Of a stretch of 64,000 bases of DNA, positions 40,501-55,500 are shown piece by piece. This stretch comes from Prunella strophiata (Eukaryota > Chordata > Aves > Passeriformes > Prunellidae), in the NCBI GenBank assembly GCA_036583965.1, contig JAZBQD010000021.1, forward strand, positions 21,419,620 to 21,483,619, in the 5' to 3' direction. The position numbers were made by a program, and so were the translations under genes. Under the pieces are notes generated by a model that saw only the letters and a program-made list of their open reading frames with translations, was not told where the DNA came from and did not search any database. How positions within the stretch are numbered: the stretch's first letter is position 1; every line of letters starts with the position of its first letter.

Positions 40501-43500
40501 GCTTTTCAGTATAACTAGGTAGATTTATGTAAAAGACAAGTGTACTTAATACTGCAAAGGAGAGGAAGGCGGCTATAAGTTGACAAAAGATGCAGTTCAG
40601 GAGGACTTGTGCATTAGAGGGATATGAGTCTAGAGCAGGTTTGATCCAAGAACAGAAAAGTGTTTGAGTTGAACCAATGTGTGTGTGCAGTTTTGTGAAG
40701 TCAATGCATGGATACAGGGAACAATCATGTTAGTGCTTACAGAGTAGGGATAAACTAAAAAAAATTGGTGGTAAAAATCCTTTTGAATCAAAGTAGACCC
40801 GCTCTACTACAAGAATAGTTTTAAAAGCACTTTGTGGCTTATATTGAAGAGGAAGGTTGAAATGTTTAGTGACATGGTTTATAAACTCCTGTTTAAAGAA
40901 GAGGAGACCATTGAGATCCAGTGACTATAATCTGAAGCTCGGCACTTTTAGATTAAAAATGGGGATTTTTAATGTTGGATGATGAGTAGACCATTGGAAC
41001 AATATATTGTAACTCCTACCTAACATTTTTAGTGCTTATCTTTTACGCTGTTTTGGTTTTTTTTTTCCTAAAATAACACTTGTAATTTAACAAGAAACTC
41101 TGTTGTTTTTATTGAAGAAAATCACAACACAGGGTCCCTGGAAAAAGTGAGAAGAGAGGATCGGAAAACATGTTTTCCATTCTGAATATACTAAATCTGA
41201 TGTTTCACAAGAACTTTCTCTTATTGCTGTTAATTCAGGCTAGCCACTGAGTCCTTCCTGTGTTCTGCCATAGTTCTAAAACATCCTTTTAAATATACTG
41301 GTTGAGTTAACCTGCCAAAGCATAAGAATCTAGCCACTGATGTGAGCTGAAGAGAGTAGGAAATTTGTCTTATGTTTGTTTTGGGGGGTTTTTTTGATGA
41401 TTCTTCATGAGGATTCTTCAAATGCTTTGCTCTAAGCTGCATTCAGAAGAAAAATTTAAGAGTTCTTTTATATTTTTGAGGCATTTTACATAGGTTTTTT
41501 TAATTATTTGGCATCTGCTTTTTTCGTATTTCTGGTTTTGTGTCTTGTCATGGATTCCTCCTGGTGCTCCTTAAATCATGAAATAGAAATACCATGAGTT
41601 GTGTGGCTTATGCCAATTGCTGTTTCTCTGTGTTTCTCTTCTCCAATGTAATTCACAAGTGCTGCAGTTCTTAAGTGCTGCTTGTCAAGCAGGGAGCAGA
41701 GACGGAAGAGTCTGTGCTTGCCAGACCTTTTCAGAGGAGCAGAACAGATGGTGTGTCAATATTCCTCATGCTTTACCTGTACTGAGACTTGTTTAATCTG
41801 TTTTGCATTCTCAGACTTCTTTCTTGTATGTTTTGACAGGAGGCTGGAGCCCGCAGAAAAGCCCCTTCAGATTGTGTATGACTACTTGGCTGGGTTGGGT
41901 TTTGATGATCCTCTCAGAATACAGGAAGAGGCAGCAAACTCTGATCTCAGCTGTATGATTCGCTTTTACAGTGGTAAGAAATTGTGTGTGTGCACACTGT
42001 CACTGTTCCTGCAGCTATGAGTAACTGTAAGCTGGAACTTGGCTAAAGCCTGAGTCATCAGCCTGCTGGGTTTATAGAGAGCTACATCAAGCACCTGCAG
42101 TACCAGTAAGCATTTCTTCAAATAAAATATTTTAAAGATTAATAGAAAAAAAAAAAATCACACTTCTGTAGTTTTCTTGATCCTGTCCATGACATGAGAA
42201 AAGACCGGTCCACAGGAAGGCACAAGATTGCTCTGTTGTCTTTTGATTCAAATATTGCATCTGATGACTTGGAGCTCCCACTGGGAGTTCAGTTTAGATG
42301 TGCATGAAGATTGTATTTACAAAAAGTTTGTGGATATGGGTAAGGAAGCTCCTGGCCAAATACCTCCACAACCTTTAAATAGTGAGGAGTGAAGGTGCCA
42401 GCTGGTTAATAATAACACAGGCTGCTGTCAGAACCCTAGGGCACTGGATTGCAGAAGCAAGACTTTGGAGTGTGGCATGTTGAATTGGTTTGGGCAGCAT
42501 ACAGTATACACAAGGAGCTACAGATAACAGACATAGGCCTGTGGGGATGTGGTACTAGCAGTCTGTAAGGGAATTCACTGAAGTTAACAGGAAATATAAA
42601 CGAAATGAGGGTAAGGAAAGATAATAAGGAAATTATTTCCTTACTTATAAGTACTTCACCTGTGTATGTTTTGCATTTCAGAAAAAAAAAAAAATCAAGA
42701 TGCTTTTAATGGAAAATTGTTCTTGCATTGTGGATCTGATTAGCAGCCAGGCTAAGCTGCTAGTCATCTTTTGGTTATTCAGTGTCAAAAAAATGCATTT
42801 ATAAGAAATCAGCTTCTTCACCCTGCTATCTGAAACAAACCCCTTCTGTCTGGGAGCTGTGTGTAAGAACAGGCAAAACTTTTTAGATACTGTATGCACC
42901 ATATATATACAAACATATACATATATATATGCAAAACACGGAGTGTAACAGATGGAAAGAAGTGTGACATGCATAGTCTGGATTTATGGAGCAAGGAATA
43001 GGGAGTCAGAAGTTACGTCAGCTGGAAGGAGTAGAGGCATCAAGGATAGGGGTATGGAGAACTTTTGAGGAAAAAAATGAAAGCTTGGGTATGTCGAGAA
43101 GGAACTGCTGAGGATTCACGAACAGCGACTCAACTTCATGGAACCAAGCAGATAGAAAATGTAATTGAGTAGTTTCAGTCAGCATGGGTGGCTGGTGTGC
43201 TTAGAAGAAAGCAGTGAAGGAAGAAGTATAAGGGTTGAAATGTGTTCAGGAGACCTGTTTTAAGGAAGTACAAGCAAATGCTGACAAAATGATTCTCAAA
43301 GGTAGGGGAGGAATTCGAGGGAATGCTATGGAGGATGATACAATAATTTTGCAAAGTCTGCAGCTGAGAACATAAGGGAGGAAGTAATGGATTTTACACA
43401 GAAAAACTTTACTTAGAATCATGGCATCACAGACTGGTTTGGGTTGGAAGAAACCTTAAAGATCATCTAGTTCCACCCTCCTGTCATGGGCAGGGACACT

Positions 43501-46500
43501 TTCCACTAGGCCAGGTTTCTCCAAGCCCCACCCAGCCTGGCCTTGCACAGTTCCAGAGATGGAGCAGCCGCAGCTTCTCTGGGCAACCTGTTCTAGGGCC
43601 TCCCCACCCTCCCCATCGAACATTTCTTCCTTATGTCCAGTGTAAATTTGCCCTCTTTCAGTTTAGAAACATGGCCCATTATTCTGCCACTACAGGCCTT
43701 CATAAAATGTCTCTCTATGCCTTTCTTATAAGCTGCTTTTATATGTTGAAAAGCTGCAAGAAGGCCTTCCCAGAGCCTTCTACAGGCTGAACAACGCCAA
43801 CTCTCTCAGCCTGTCTCCATAGGAGAGGTATCCCAGCCACCTGGCTGTGTCCATGGCTGCCCTGTGACCCACTCTAGGATAGGTGTCATGGTTTTGGAGC
43901 AGAGAGGAAAACTGCTCCAGGAGGATTGATGCAGCTGCATAGTAATGCTTGGAACAGTGGTACTGTGGCAGTTAGTAGTAGGATACCACTTTTAGTCCCA
44001 TAATAATGTTTTCTTAAAAGTGTGGGGCTGGTCATTCAGCTTGGTGAAATCAAAGCAATTTTTTCTGTGGATTCTTACAGCTTCTCACCAGTAAAGGACA
44101 TCTTATGTCAAACTTCATGTGTGTGAAACAAAACTATTGTTGTAAATAAACAACTACATGTTTTAGCTAAATTCAGCCAGATATGGGCATCAAGACAGCA
44201 CTTGATTTGGCAAGCTGAAGATCCTGCTGTCTAACTGAGAAACAATATTACAGCTTGAGTTAGTAGCTAACCGTTTGCTCCTGATAAATGTTTGGAGTAT
44301 GGTTTTCTTATTCAAGCTTGCTGTGTGATCAATGTGACCTGCTTATTCCACATAGCATCAGTTTGAACATCCAGCCCAGCACCCCAGTATGATGCCAGCA
44401 GCAGCTGGACCTTAGCTCCAATCAGCTCTGAAGCAGCTCAAACCCCTTCATATGCTACCAGTATCTCTTTCAGTTAGAGTATTGTGAGCTCCAAATCCTC
44501 TGTAGCCCTGACTCCAGAAGCTGAATGGTTGACCATTGGTGTGTCCAGTATGGCAGCAATCTGACTCCAGTCCAGTCTGAGTAGTTGCAGTGGCTTGTGA
44601 CAGGGTTGGAGTAGCCGCAAATAATTGCTTCTCCCTAAACAAGACCTGAACCACATTCATGGTGCCCAGCAATAAGGAACCACACCGGTTTCAACATCCC
44701 AAGGATATTAAAAATTCCCAAATGCTGTCGTAATTAATCTGGAGGAGAAAAGGAGGATGTGGGAAGTGTCCACTCCCTAAGTGGGCTCTCTGAGGAGAAA
44801 AGGCAAATGGTGTAATTATTGATATTTTCCACTAAATGGCACCAGAGCACAAAGGTAAGGGCCATGCTGAGCACACAGACCAGATTACAAAATACAACAC
44901 CATAACGTTAACCCAGCCTTTACAGCAGATAAGGTGTTACATAATGCAGCCTTGAGAACAAGTGCAACAAAATCGAGCAAACCAATCAATATTGTGACCA
45001 GCCACTGTTAAACCAATACAATAAATGCTTATAGCAAATCTGTTTTAACACACTCTGATCGGATCTGTCTCTGCCCTTAGTGCATCAGGTCTGGCACCTG
45101 AAAGGACTGTTGTGGTTTAACCTCAGCCACCCAATAAGCACCACTCATCTGCTCACTCACACACTGCTTCCCCCGTGGGATGGGAAGGAGAATGGGAAAA
45201 AGCTGATACCTGTGGACTGAAAACAGTTTAATAATTGAAATAAAGTAAAATAATAATAATTGTAATGAAAACGGAAATAACAAAGAGAGAGCAATAAAGC
45301 ACAAGTGATGCAAAATACACTGCTTATCACACTGGTGCCCTTTCTCTAGCAGTGCTCAGCCCTCGTGTCCCAGTTCCCTCAGTTTGTATACTGCATGATG
45401 GTCTGTGGTGTGAAATATCCCCTTTGCTAGTTTGGATCACCTGGTCCAACCATGCTCCCTTGCAGTTTCTTGTGCACCTGCTTGCTGCAGAGAATGGGAC
45501 ACTGTAAAGTCCTTGACTTGGGTGAGTGCTGCTGAACCAAGCAAAACAGCAGTTTTTTTAGTGTTATTTTCTTTATGTTATCAACATTATTCTCACACTG
45601 AAGTGGAAACAAAGCCTTGTACCATCTGCCAGGAAAAAAATTAATTCTATCTCAGGCAAAACCAGGACAGTCATCTTTAGGGAAAGAACTTCCTTTGTAG
45701 TTGATTTTCCTGGCCTTCCTTTAAAGTCCACTGGAAGCCACTTATTTAATGGTTTCTGTGACTTTAGCTGACTCAACAGGAGTTTAAAATTGCTTTTCTG
45801 TTGCATTTGAATGATAGATATTTGGCAAGCATGTAGATTTGCCAAGGCCTGTAACTACCTGTGGATTTAAAACACACTGGATGGCAACCATTCTAACATG
45901 GTTCTGGGAGGCACAAATGGTGCTGCTCAGCCGCTCTTCCTGCGCTGACCAAGGATGTTGCTTGTCCTCTGCACAAGACTTTTTCTTAAAGTGCAATTTG
46001 TCTGCCTATTCTTTACAGCAACTGGTTTTGCGTGTTAGATCCGTGTTATTTGTACTCACAGATGAGAATCAAGAACATGTACACAGTAAATGCCAATGTC
46101 TCCTTTTTCTTCAGAAAAGCCATGTCAAGTGGAGCAGTTGGATCGCATCCTGCTCTCTGGAGTCTATAACGTACGCAAAGGAAAGACCCAGCTGCACAAG
46201 TGGGCAGAGCGCTCAGTCACTCTCTGTGGTACGTGCCTCATTGTGTCCTCAGTGAAGGACAGCCATGCAGGGAAGATGCACATCTTGCCTCTCATTGGAG
46301 GGAAGGTAAGGCTTTTTTTTTTTGGTTAGTTCCCTGTAGCCTGGGTAGGAAGAAGGAGTAGTAGTGATGGGAATTGCCCACAAGAGATTAATGTAGGCTT
46401 TTTTAATACTGTATTAATGTGCCCAACCTCTTTCTGCTTGATTTGCCTAGGTAGTAGTCTGAAGGCTAATAAAATGAAGAAACACTAGTTCAGCTTTCAC

Positions 46501-49500
46501 AGCAGTAGCCAATGTGAAAGGGCACTCTGGAAATCACTACTTCTTGTGTCCATTTCAGCAGAAAGATGTTAAGCAGAATTTACTTCTGTGTTTTTCTCCA
46601 GTGACTGCAGCTATATTTTCAGAAAAATGCAATGTTACTGGTGGTCAGTAATACTTCACCCTAGACTTCAGGTCAGTTGTAATTGCTGGTGCTTAGGCAG
46701 ACCGTTGTTGCTAATTCTCCCTCTGCAGGTGGAAGAGCTGAAGCGTCGGCAGTACACCCTTGCTTTCACATCTGCTGGAGCACAAGCTCAGACATACCAC
46801 GTTTCCTTTGAAACGCTGGCAGAGTGCCAGCGGTGGCACCGGCAGGCATCCACGGTGAGCCCATGGGGACAGTGGGGTTTGGATGGTGGGTGCAGGGTAC
46901 ACCACAAGAAGGGTATTCTGATGCAAGCTTGATCTGCAGTCAGAGATGAAGCTAGGACACTGGAGAAAGTACCCAGGATATTTTCCAGCTTTATTTCCTT
47001 CATGCTCTGGGCTACAGAGATTTTTCTCTTAGCCTTCTCTTTTTCTCCACCTGTGCAACAATGTCGAGCAGTAGTTCTGTGCTGTTTTAACCCCTGCTGC
47101 ACCTACAAGACTAACTTAATCACAGGTCCCTAGAGCAAACCACAGAGACCAGCTGACTTTACAGCTGTAGAAACCTACAGATTGCATTTGTTGCCATACT
47201 TGAATGTACCTGAAATATGACCTGGACATTCACAGGGCTGCCCTGAGGTTTGAGTTACAGAGACATTGTAGGTCAGCAATGATATTATGAAATATGAAAT
47301 AAGTTCAGGATAAAGCAGGTCATAAAATGTCAAATTAAGCACCAAAGACCTTAAAACGAAACATACTTTATGAAAGGACATGAGATTTGCAGTAACTTTA
47401 TGAAATGTTGCAAAACCATAATTTATGAAGCCTTTTTATAACAAGTTATGTTTCAAGTTTTGTACTCTCAACAAGCTAATAAAAGAAAGAAATAGCTAAA
47501 AGTACAGAAGAAGCAGCTATGCTAGGCAGAGGTTCTGTAAACCTCAAAGAACTGAACTGGAAAATCAACTGCTTCCTGTTGCTTCTTGCACCTTTGGAAG
47601 GCACTTGAGATTATGTTTTCTCTATAGAGTTTCCTGAAAGATCTGTTTTCCTCTATTACACTGGCTCTCTTACAGCCTAGCTTTTAGGCAGTGTGCCCAG
47701 TGCACATACAGAGCAGGGCTTTGTGTGAATCCTGGCTGGTATCCAGCTATGCATCCTTGTCAGGGATGTAGCAAAGGGCATAGGCTTCTACTTCGTGGAC
47801 TCCCATTTCCTGCGTGGACTCTACCTGGTAGGTACAAGGGGTTCTTTCATGTTCTTGCAAATTGTTTATTACTTGTATTCTTTGGCCTTCCATTAGACTT
47901 CCAGAGAAAATTTGTTGCACAGCTGCAGCTTTTTCTCTTTCTTTTCAGATTGTGTCTATGCGATTTAGCATGGTTGATCTTTCATGCTACAGCCTTGAGG
48001 AAGTACCAGAGCACCTCTTCTACAGTCAAGATATCACCTACCTCAACTTACGCCACAATTTTATGAGAACAAGTGGAGCAGGGAGTCTTGACTCTCTTTG
48101 CAGGTCTGCAAAGAATCATTTTTCTTCTACATTTGGAGTCCTTGACATGTGGATACAGGAATGAAATATTGCCTGTTCTCTTGGGGACGGTAAAAAAATC
48201 TTTAGGAAGCTCTAACAAGTGAGGGGGTTGGAAGCAGAACTGGGCAGCACAAGCAGGAATAAACTTCCAACAATTTATAGTATTCATAAGCTCCCTTCCA
48301 CAGATTCTGTGCTAACTCTGATTTGAGATAAGCCTTGTGGGGTGACATGCCATTTGTGTGGACAAGATGCAATAGTAATATTAGGCTGCTTGCTAAGCAG
48401 AGAACATCTTGGGGTATAAAGTAAAAGGCAAGGAAAAGCATAATGCTGCTGTTGTGAATAAGTGTTTGTAGGAAGAAGTTTAGGTCTGAAAAACCCTGTT
48501 TCGGCAAGTTCTTAATGTGTATTTGGAATTGGCAGAGGGCCTGTGAGACTCCAGCTTTGCTTTGGAAACTTGTGATGATCTGCTTTTAAGAGAGTAGCAG
48601 TTGTGTGATGGTATGGAAGCATGATGTAGTCATCTTAGGTAAGTGAAGGAGTCTTACAAAAATATTTTTAAATTAATTTCCCAAAATCATAAAAATCAAG
48701 AGGGAGATTCGTCTGTTGATATGTATACCAGCCATGCTAAATAGAATTCAAGGAGTTTCTGTATGAATTTTGAAAACCTTTGTTAGGAAGCTTATAGTAA
48801 TATTGTCCAGTGGCTCTGTTTGGAACACATTTCCCTAAGGAAAATGTATTTGGAGAAACTTTGCAAAACTGCTTTTTGGTTTTTTGTTTGTTTTGGTTTG
48901 TTGTTGTTGTGGTTTTGAGGTTTGGTTGGTTTTGTCATTTTGGTTTGTTGGGGGGTTTTTTTGCAAGGTAGGGTCGGGTGGGGAAGGGTATATTTTTGTT
49001 TTCTTTGTCTCTAGGGGCCTACTACTGTGCTATTTCATTTTTCTTCCTCTAGGGTAATGAGATGCCCAGGTATCTATGAGAATATACAATGAAAAAAATT
49101 GCTCACTTTTGGGAATTCTTTGCAGTTTCCTTGCAAGCCAGAGTCTAGTCTGGTTTTCCAAACTTTCCTAAAGGTTTTCTTATGCTGAATTGTAATAGAT
49201 TCTGTTACTGGAGAAGCTGCTTAAAATAATTTAAGATTTTGCTTTCTACCTGTCTCTTCAAATACATTGTATGATTTTGAAAAGCACATCAGAACTTTAT
49301 TTTCTAAAATGGAGTATCCTTGGTTCACAGGCTCAGCAAAGGGGCTTGAAATTTCTTTTGACCTTGCATGTAGTCAACAAGAAATCTGACATGTTAGAAA
49401 CTCAACTCTTTTCCTGGCAGTGACTATGTCTGATGAAGCTGAAATCTGCAAACAAACAACAGCCATAAAAGAAGCTCTCACTTCACACAAACTTGAATAA

Positions 49501-52500
49501 ACAGATAGCATTAGGTTGCCCACATAAGGCTGCTCATTGCCTTTTGAAAAGATTTTCTATCTGAGGTTTTTAGGATGCTTCTAAGATTACAGCACCACAA
49601 GAAGACCCTTGCTCACTTGCAGTAGGTGCTCCCAGTGCATTGAGACTGTCAATTCCCAGCAGCAGAATTTTTCACAATGATCAGATCTCTTCCTCTGAGC
49701 AGCTTTCAAGCTCTAGGAGTCTAATTACCTATAACTATAATAATGGAGCAAAAATAATTGGCTAAAGGGAAAATGTTAAGCAAAGGGCATTAAATAGCCC
49801 TACCTGCTTTGTTACATCTCCTAGTTATTTTGTATGTATTGTAGTGCCTTTCAAGCATCTCCCTTATCTGAAAAACACTGAGATCTGGTCTTCATTGATA
49901 TGTGTGTGTGCACACACATGTATACATCTGCATGTCTCTTGTCAGCATTCTAGGTAGTTGATACAAATTTGTGCTGGTGTGCTTTGGTGGCAGAACAGGA
50001 TGTGTTAAACTTGGAATATTTCAGGGCAGCACCAGTTTGGGCTGCTAAACAGAGGATGATCATCCCATGGAAGATTCACTGCTGTGTTTCCATACCTCTT
50101 TGTTTTCTCAGTATGCCCTGTGAGAGCACAAACCATAACCTGAGGAGCCACAACGATTTTGGAATCTTTATCCCCTATAATACCTGGTTCATATACACAG
50201 CTTGAGTGAAAGTTGCATTTCCATTCCACTTCACTCCTACCTCACTACATGAGCTTACTGAGGCAAAGAAAAAGGAGCAGGAGAACTCAAAAGGCTTTTG
50301 AGTATTGTCCTCCCCACTGAGTATGGAAGTCTGCTTGAGAAATATCAGACCAAGCTGTGTCATATACCAGTTTCCCTTCAGCTTTTGGAAACTGTAATGG
50401 CCCTCTTGTGCTTGCTTTGATATTTTTGCAGAGGGATGAATTCTAAACATTAGTTGTGCTGTTGTGTTTAATGCTGTGTCTCTCAGAGCAGCTTCTCACT
50501 ACGCTGTTAGCGAGAAATACTGCTTGGCACTAAGAACAGGTGTAGTAAAAGCCATTGCAGAACTCCTGAGAAAGCAGTTTTATTAAAGCATTTGCTGATT
50601 TCAAACCCTGAGAGCCATGACCTGTCCTAAATCTCTTAAAGTTGAATTCTCAGCTAATGAGATTGTTCAAATCTTTAGGTTCATCCTTATTGTTTCCTTC
50701 TTTTCCAATACTGTGGTGGAGTTCTGTGTGCAAGTTTCTCATTTTTGTATCATTGTTAGGTCTTTGCATTATCCTTCCTTTGAGGAAGGCTTTTACCAAC
50801 ATAGCATCTTTTTCTCTTTGGCTTTCAGTTGCAATACAAGAGAGTCTGTGGCAGCAGCAAGCAAAAATGCCTTTGCCCTTATTCATAGGATGGGGTGCTG
50901 AAAGCAAACAACTCATATCTGAGTTTCAGCTATGTTCCCTCTTTTAAGAGAAGAACACCCCCCAAGGTTATATAGCAAAATGGAGAAATATTATGCATAG
51001 TTCCTACACAGATCATTACAAGTATTTTGAATCCAAAAAAGGTCACTATAAAGAGGAAAAAAACTGCAAAACCTTTCAGTCCTATATTTCAAGGCATTTC
51101 AAGCTAGAAGTAATATTCTCCCTCAAGCTAATTAACCTTGGTTTTGTTACCAATATTACAACATTTGCTTCAAAAGAAGAGCTACTCGTCAATGCCTGGG
51201 AAAAGTTGGGTAGGGGAGGCAGATGAATAACTGCATGTTTCCAAGAAATAGTTCTCTGGTACATGAAATTTGCAGTTATTTCATTGAAGTGAGATACTTA
51301 TTTCCCCACTGAATTAATTTTTGGTGGTTCCAGTTTGGGATGAAGAGGCTTTTGCTTGGGGAACAATACTTTTGCTTCCTGTAGAAGGAGGCAGGAACTC
51401 TTGGAGGAGAACCCTGCTGTATGTTACCCCAGTCACACTAAGTTCCTTCTCTCTCTTTGGACCTAGTGTGGTGATTGAAGGAGCTAGAAATAGGTAGCCA
51501 TTTCTCAAGGACCAGTGGGGCTGTAGTGACTGTGGAGCTGTCTGTACTTGGGGCAGTGCGTGGGATGCAGTCTACTGAGCGAGGAGCACTGTAGTTGTGT
51601 GAGCTTGTTCAAGACCCCTGGCTTCAGGTCTTGGGTTTTCCCAGCATGAAGCAAGCGCTTTCCTTGTTTCCCCTTTTACAGCTTGGCTTGGCTTTCTGTT
51701 TTATTCTCAGAATAGTCCTAGTGAATGTTTTCAGCTCTTCTTTTCCCAAGCTGCATAATTGTAGACTCTTACTGCAGTTAATTCTTTGAAGGTAAATTTT
51801 TTGAACTGAGCATTTCAGTCACCTTAATCTTAGTAGCAGTCACTAGGACGAAGCTTGTCAAGTCAGTGTAGACGGTTGCAGTAAATCAATTCCTGCAGTA
51901 AACCCATGATATTTGGTCACTTTCAGCATGACAGTTGAGAAGAATATCAATTCCTTAAACCCAAATTTATGTAGAAACTCCTGTAATGAGTTAGCTGACT
52001 GTATCACCAGTGTACAAAGACTTAAGAATTGTTTATGACTGATTTGTGTATTTTTGCTTTTAGACATGTAGGTTTGTGAATTAACTAGTGTTCTTGCTAA
52101 TAGGTTTTCTCAATTGAAGAGTCTGAACTTGTCTCATAATAGACTGGGAGAGTTTCCTGTATCACTGTGTGAGATCTCTACTCTGACAGAGCTTAATATT
52201 TCCTGTAATGGACTTCATTACTTGCCAAGTCAGATTGGCAAACTGTTGAAGTGAGTATGTTCTTTACATCTGTGATCATAAATATCCTTGGTGCCTCAGC
52301 TGAGCACTACTGATGTGCAGGTACTGTTTCTGAAAGTGTGAAAAAAAAACCAGGGCAACCTGTTTTGCCCATGAAGGCTGAATGGTTAATTTGACTCCAG
52401 CAGAAGGTCAAAACTCAGATGTGCAATCCCTTAATCACTACTGGGAAAACATCACAACTAGTGCAGAAAAGATGAGGAAACTTGATGCAGATAAAGCACT

Positions 52501-55500
52501 GAAGGGAATTGCATTGTTTCTCAAGTTATGTGCATTTTTCTGCAGCTTCAGAGTTGTCTGACTTTCTGCATTTATTATTTGAATTTAATATCTTTGGTAC
52601 GGATGCAATTTCTATTGAAGTTTTAATTTATTGTAGAAAACTTTCCTGTGGTAACTTCTCACAGGGGTCTAGTGATTTTTGTCAGCACTGGTATGTTTGA
52701 TTGTGTTCTACAGAATTGGCTGCTTTTGTGTTAGAGAATTTTAACATGAAAATACTTGAGCAATCCCCTCTGAAAATTTTGTCTTAAAGTGTTTTCTGGA
52801 GCCTTGTCCATTTCCCCCAGTAGCTACCCCAAGTGCATAAGAGCTTAAGCTTAGGTAAATGTAATTGCAAGACTGTTAGTACATTTAGGTAAACATCAGT
52901 ACTGAACTGTTGGTTTATTGTGGCCTGCTTTTCCTCCAGCTTGTATCTTTAAAAAAGGAGTGTCTGCAGCCACACTGGATATGAGCAAGTAATTTCCAGA
53001 ATGATCTTTTAGCCATATGCAAACTGTAAGGAAAAAGTTATTTGTAGGCTTACACTTCCTGGAGGTTTACAGCTTAGTTATGGGTCCAGTTATCTTGATG
53101 ACTCCTTGAGCCCTTATTCATAAGAACTTTTTGTGGCCTCAGATTTCATTTCTACCACCACTAAACACAGAAAGGTCTCTGTTGGAACATTATCATAATA
53201 AGGGAATTGTATATTTGGGATCTGAGTCTCAAAAGCCATACAACCTTTGAAACAATTAATCATACAACAGAAAACTACCTTATTCTTTTCCGAGTGTGTG
53301 TTGGAATGGACAACTACAGTGTAAAAATCTTCTGCTAGTGCTTTAGTGTGGTGGGAGGTGTGATTAAACTGTGCCATTTGTAGAAAATCAAGTAATTAAG
53401 TAAATATCTTTCATTTACAATATAAATACTGATTTGCATTTTGCTTGTGTTAACTTACAATCTTTGGCACAACTGGAAGTTCCAAGCCTATTACATGTGT
53501 GATAAAAGTACTTCAGTAACTTTATGTGTATAAGAATAAAATTAGCTGTTAGGTACCTTAAAAATAACCACGTTGAGGCCAGCTAACTATACAAGAAAAT
53601 TCACTGAAAATGCAAAAGGTGATGTCCACTACTCTTTGCAGAATTATTTTCTTTCTCTTTTTCACTGTTGAAGTCTCCAGACCTTCTGGCTTGATGGCAA
53701 TTTCCTCACATCCTTACCACAAGAGATTGGAAACCTGCAGCAGCTCAGCTGTCTTGGGCTTTCCTTCAATAACTTCTGTGAACTGCCAGCAATTTGTGAG
53801 AAACTTGTCACCTTAGACAAACTAGCCCTGGCAGGGAATTTGCTAGAGACCCTGGACCTGACAGTGCTGAACCGTATGGGTCACATCAAAAGTGTGGACC
53901 TGAGGTAAGGGGTGGAACTGGGAGGTGTCTATAAAACAGATTGCTGCTTTCCATTTACAGCAGAGGTTCTGTGCAACTTCTGGTATGTTTTGCAAGAAAC
54001 TAGGCTCAGTTTTTTCTCTTAGCGATTCTTTAGCTTTTATGGAGTTCTGTTTCTGAGGGTGTGCAGAATCCACTTGGAAAAGCAAGGTTAATTGAGCAGT
54101 GCCAGATGCTGAATGTGACCCAGCCCACAATTTCCTCTTGTGATTTGCTGTTACCTTGAGTTTTGGTAGCTTGAGGTACCAAAACCTTGATCTCTCCTTC
54201 CCTTCTTTGCCTCCCTCCCTAGAGATGTGATCCTGATTCTCCAGGCTGCCAACTGCAGGTCTCTCAGAAAGGGACAAAGAGCTTTTTGTGTGTGGCAAGG
54301 CAGTCTAGTGTCTGTTCTCTGTTCTCTTCCTGTGTCCATGCAGAGTAGCTGCCCCTTGACCTGGTTTCTGTTTTCTTGACTGGATCTTTCTTCAGAATCT
54401 CTTAAGAATTTGTTAATCATTAAAATGGTTACATGTAGCAGTGTAGACAAAGGAAATCTTTTTGTTTGTATTCACTGCCTGAAATTCACCATTGCTTGTC
54501 ACGCATTTCATTCACTGTGCTCACCTTTGGTGTTAGCCTTCACCAGAATTCTTCCTTTCCTCTTTTTTCTTCTCTCTTCTTACTGATGTCCAGTGTTCAG
54601 TGTCCTATTTTCTGACTTTTTAACTCATCTCTGAGTGTTTAGGCTGAACAACCTGAAGAGAGCAGCAGCCGACACTCTGGAGGGGAACAAATCTGTGGCT
54701 TACATGGATTTACGAGACAATCAGATGACAGATCTGGATCTGAGCTCCTTGGTCAGCCTGGAGCAGCTGCACTGCGAGCGAAATAAGCTGAGAGAGCTGA
54801 CACTAAGCGGCTTCTCCCTTCGGGCCCTGTATGCCAACAGCAACTGTATGTCTTGTCTTCTTCACCTGCCTTTTCCCTTTAAGCCCTGGGAGCAAAAGAA
54901 AACAGCCTTTTGCCCTCTCTCACGCATTAAAAAAATACATATGTTGATGTTATTGTGGTGAAACCATATGTGATGGGTCCTCTGAGGTTAGCTCCTACAG
55001 ATCACATATGCATGGGTGTACACAGGCTGTGTAACGGTGTGGAGGTTGTGGTGTTATGTCCAAGGAATTCATGTTCCATTGAGATCTGTTTGGGAGCCCA
55101 CAAAGAAAAGTACAGTTCTCTCTTGTTCTGGTGCACCACATGACAGATGGAGAAATGGATAGTGAGACACTGTAGTGCCATATGGCAGATGTATGAAATG
55201 TGAACTCTGTGGTGGGAAGTATTAATGGGGACCTTGAGTCTCCATAAAGAGAGACTGTGAGTCTCATTTGATAACTAATCTGCATCTCTGTGCTGTTTTC
55301 TCTCTGAAGCTCTGCAATCATACTTACTTGCTTTACTTCATCAGGTCTGACAGCTGTCAATATTTATCCGGTTCCTGGTCTACTGACATGTCTAGAACTC
55401 TCTCAGTAAGTGATACTACACAACAGAATTTAAAGCAAGTATCTGGACATCTTGAGAGCTCTTAAACACAATAAAACTTCAAAGCCCAGCACTAAACAAT

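Larger units (their letters stand above)
35008..41839 (+). other. PHLPP2: PHLPP2 intron 2
   Basis: The longest intron in the window, 6.8 kb. It contains a small tandem repeat at 35301-35335 and a CR1 scrap near 40.1-40.2 kb. I see no exon, RNA gene or other repeat. Confidence 0.75.

Noticed and set aside
43882..44380. LTR start at tgtcatggttttgg after the CR1 fragment
   Set aside because: The opening resembles some avian LTRs, but no matching body or end within a normal LTR length follows.
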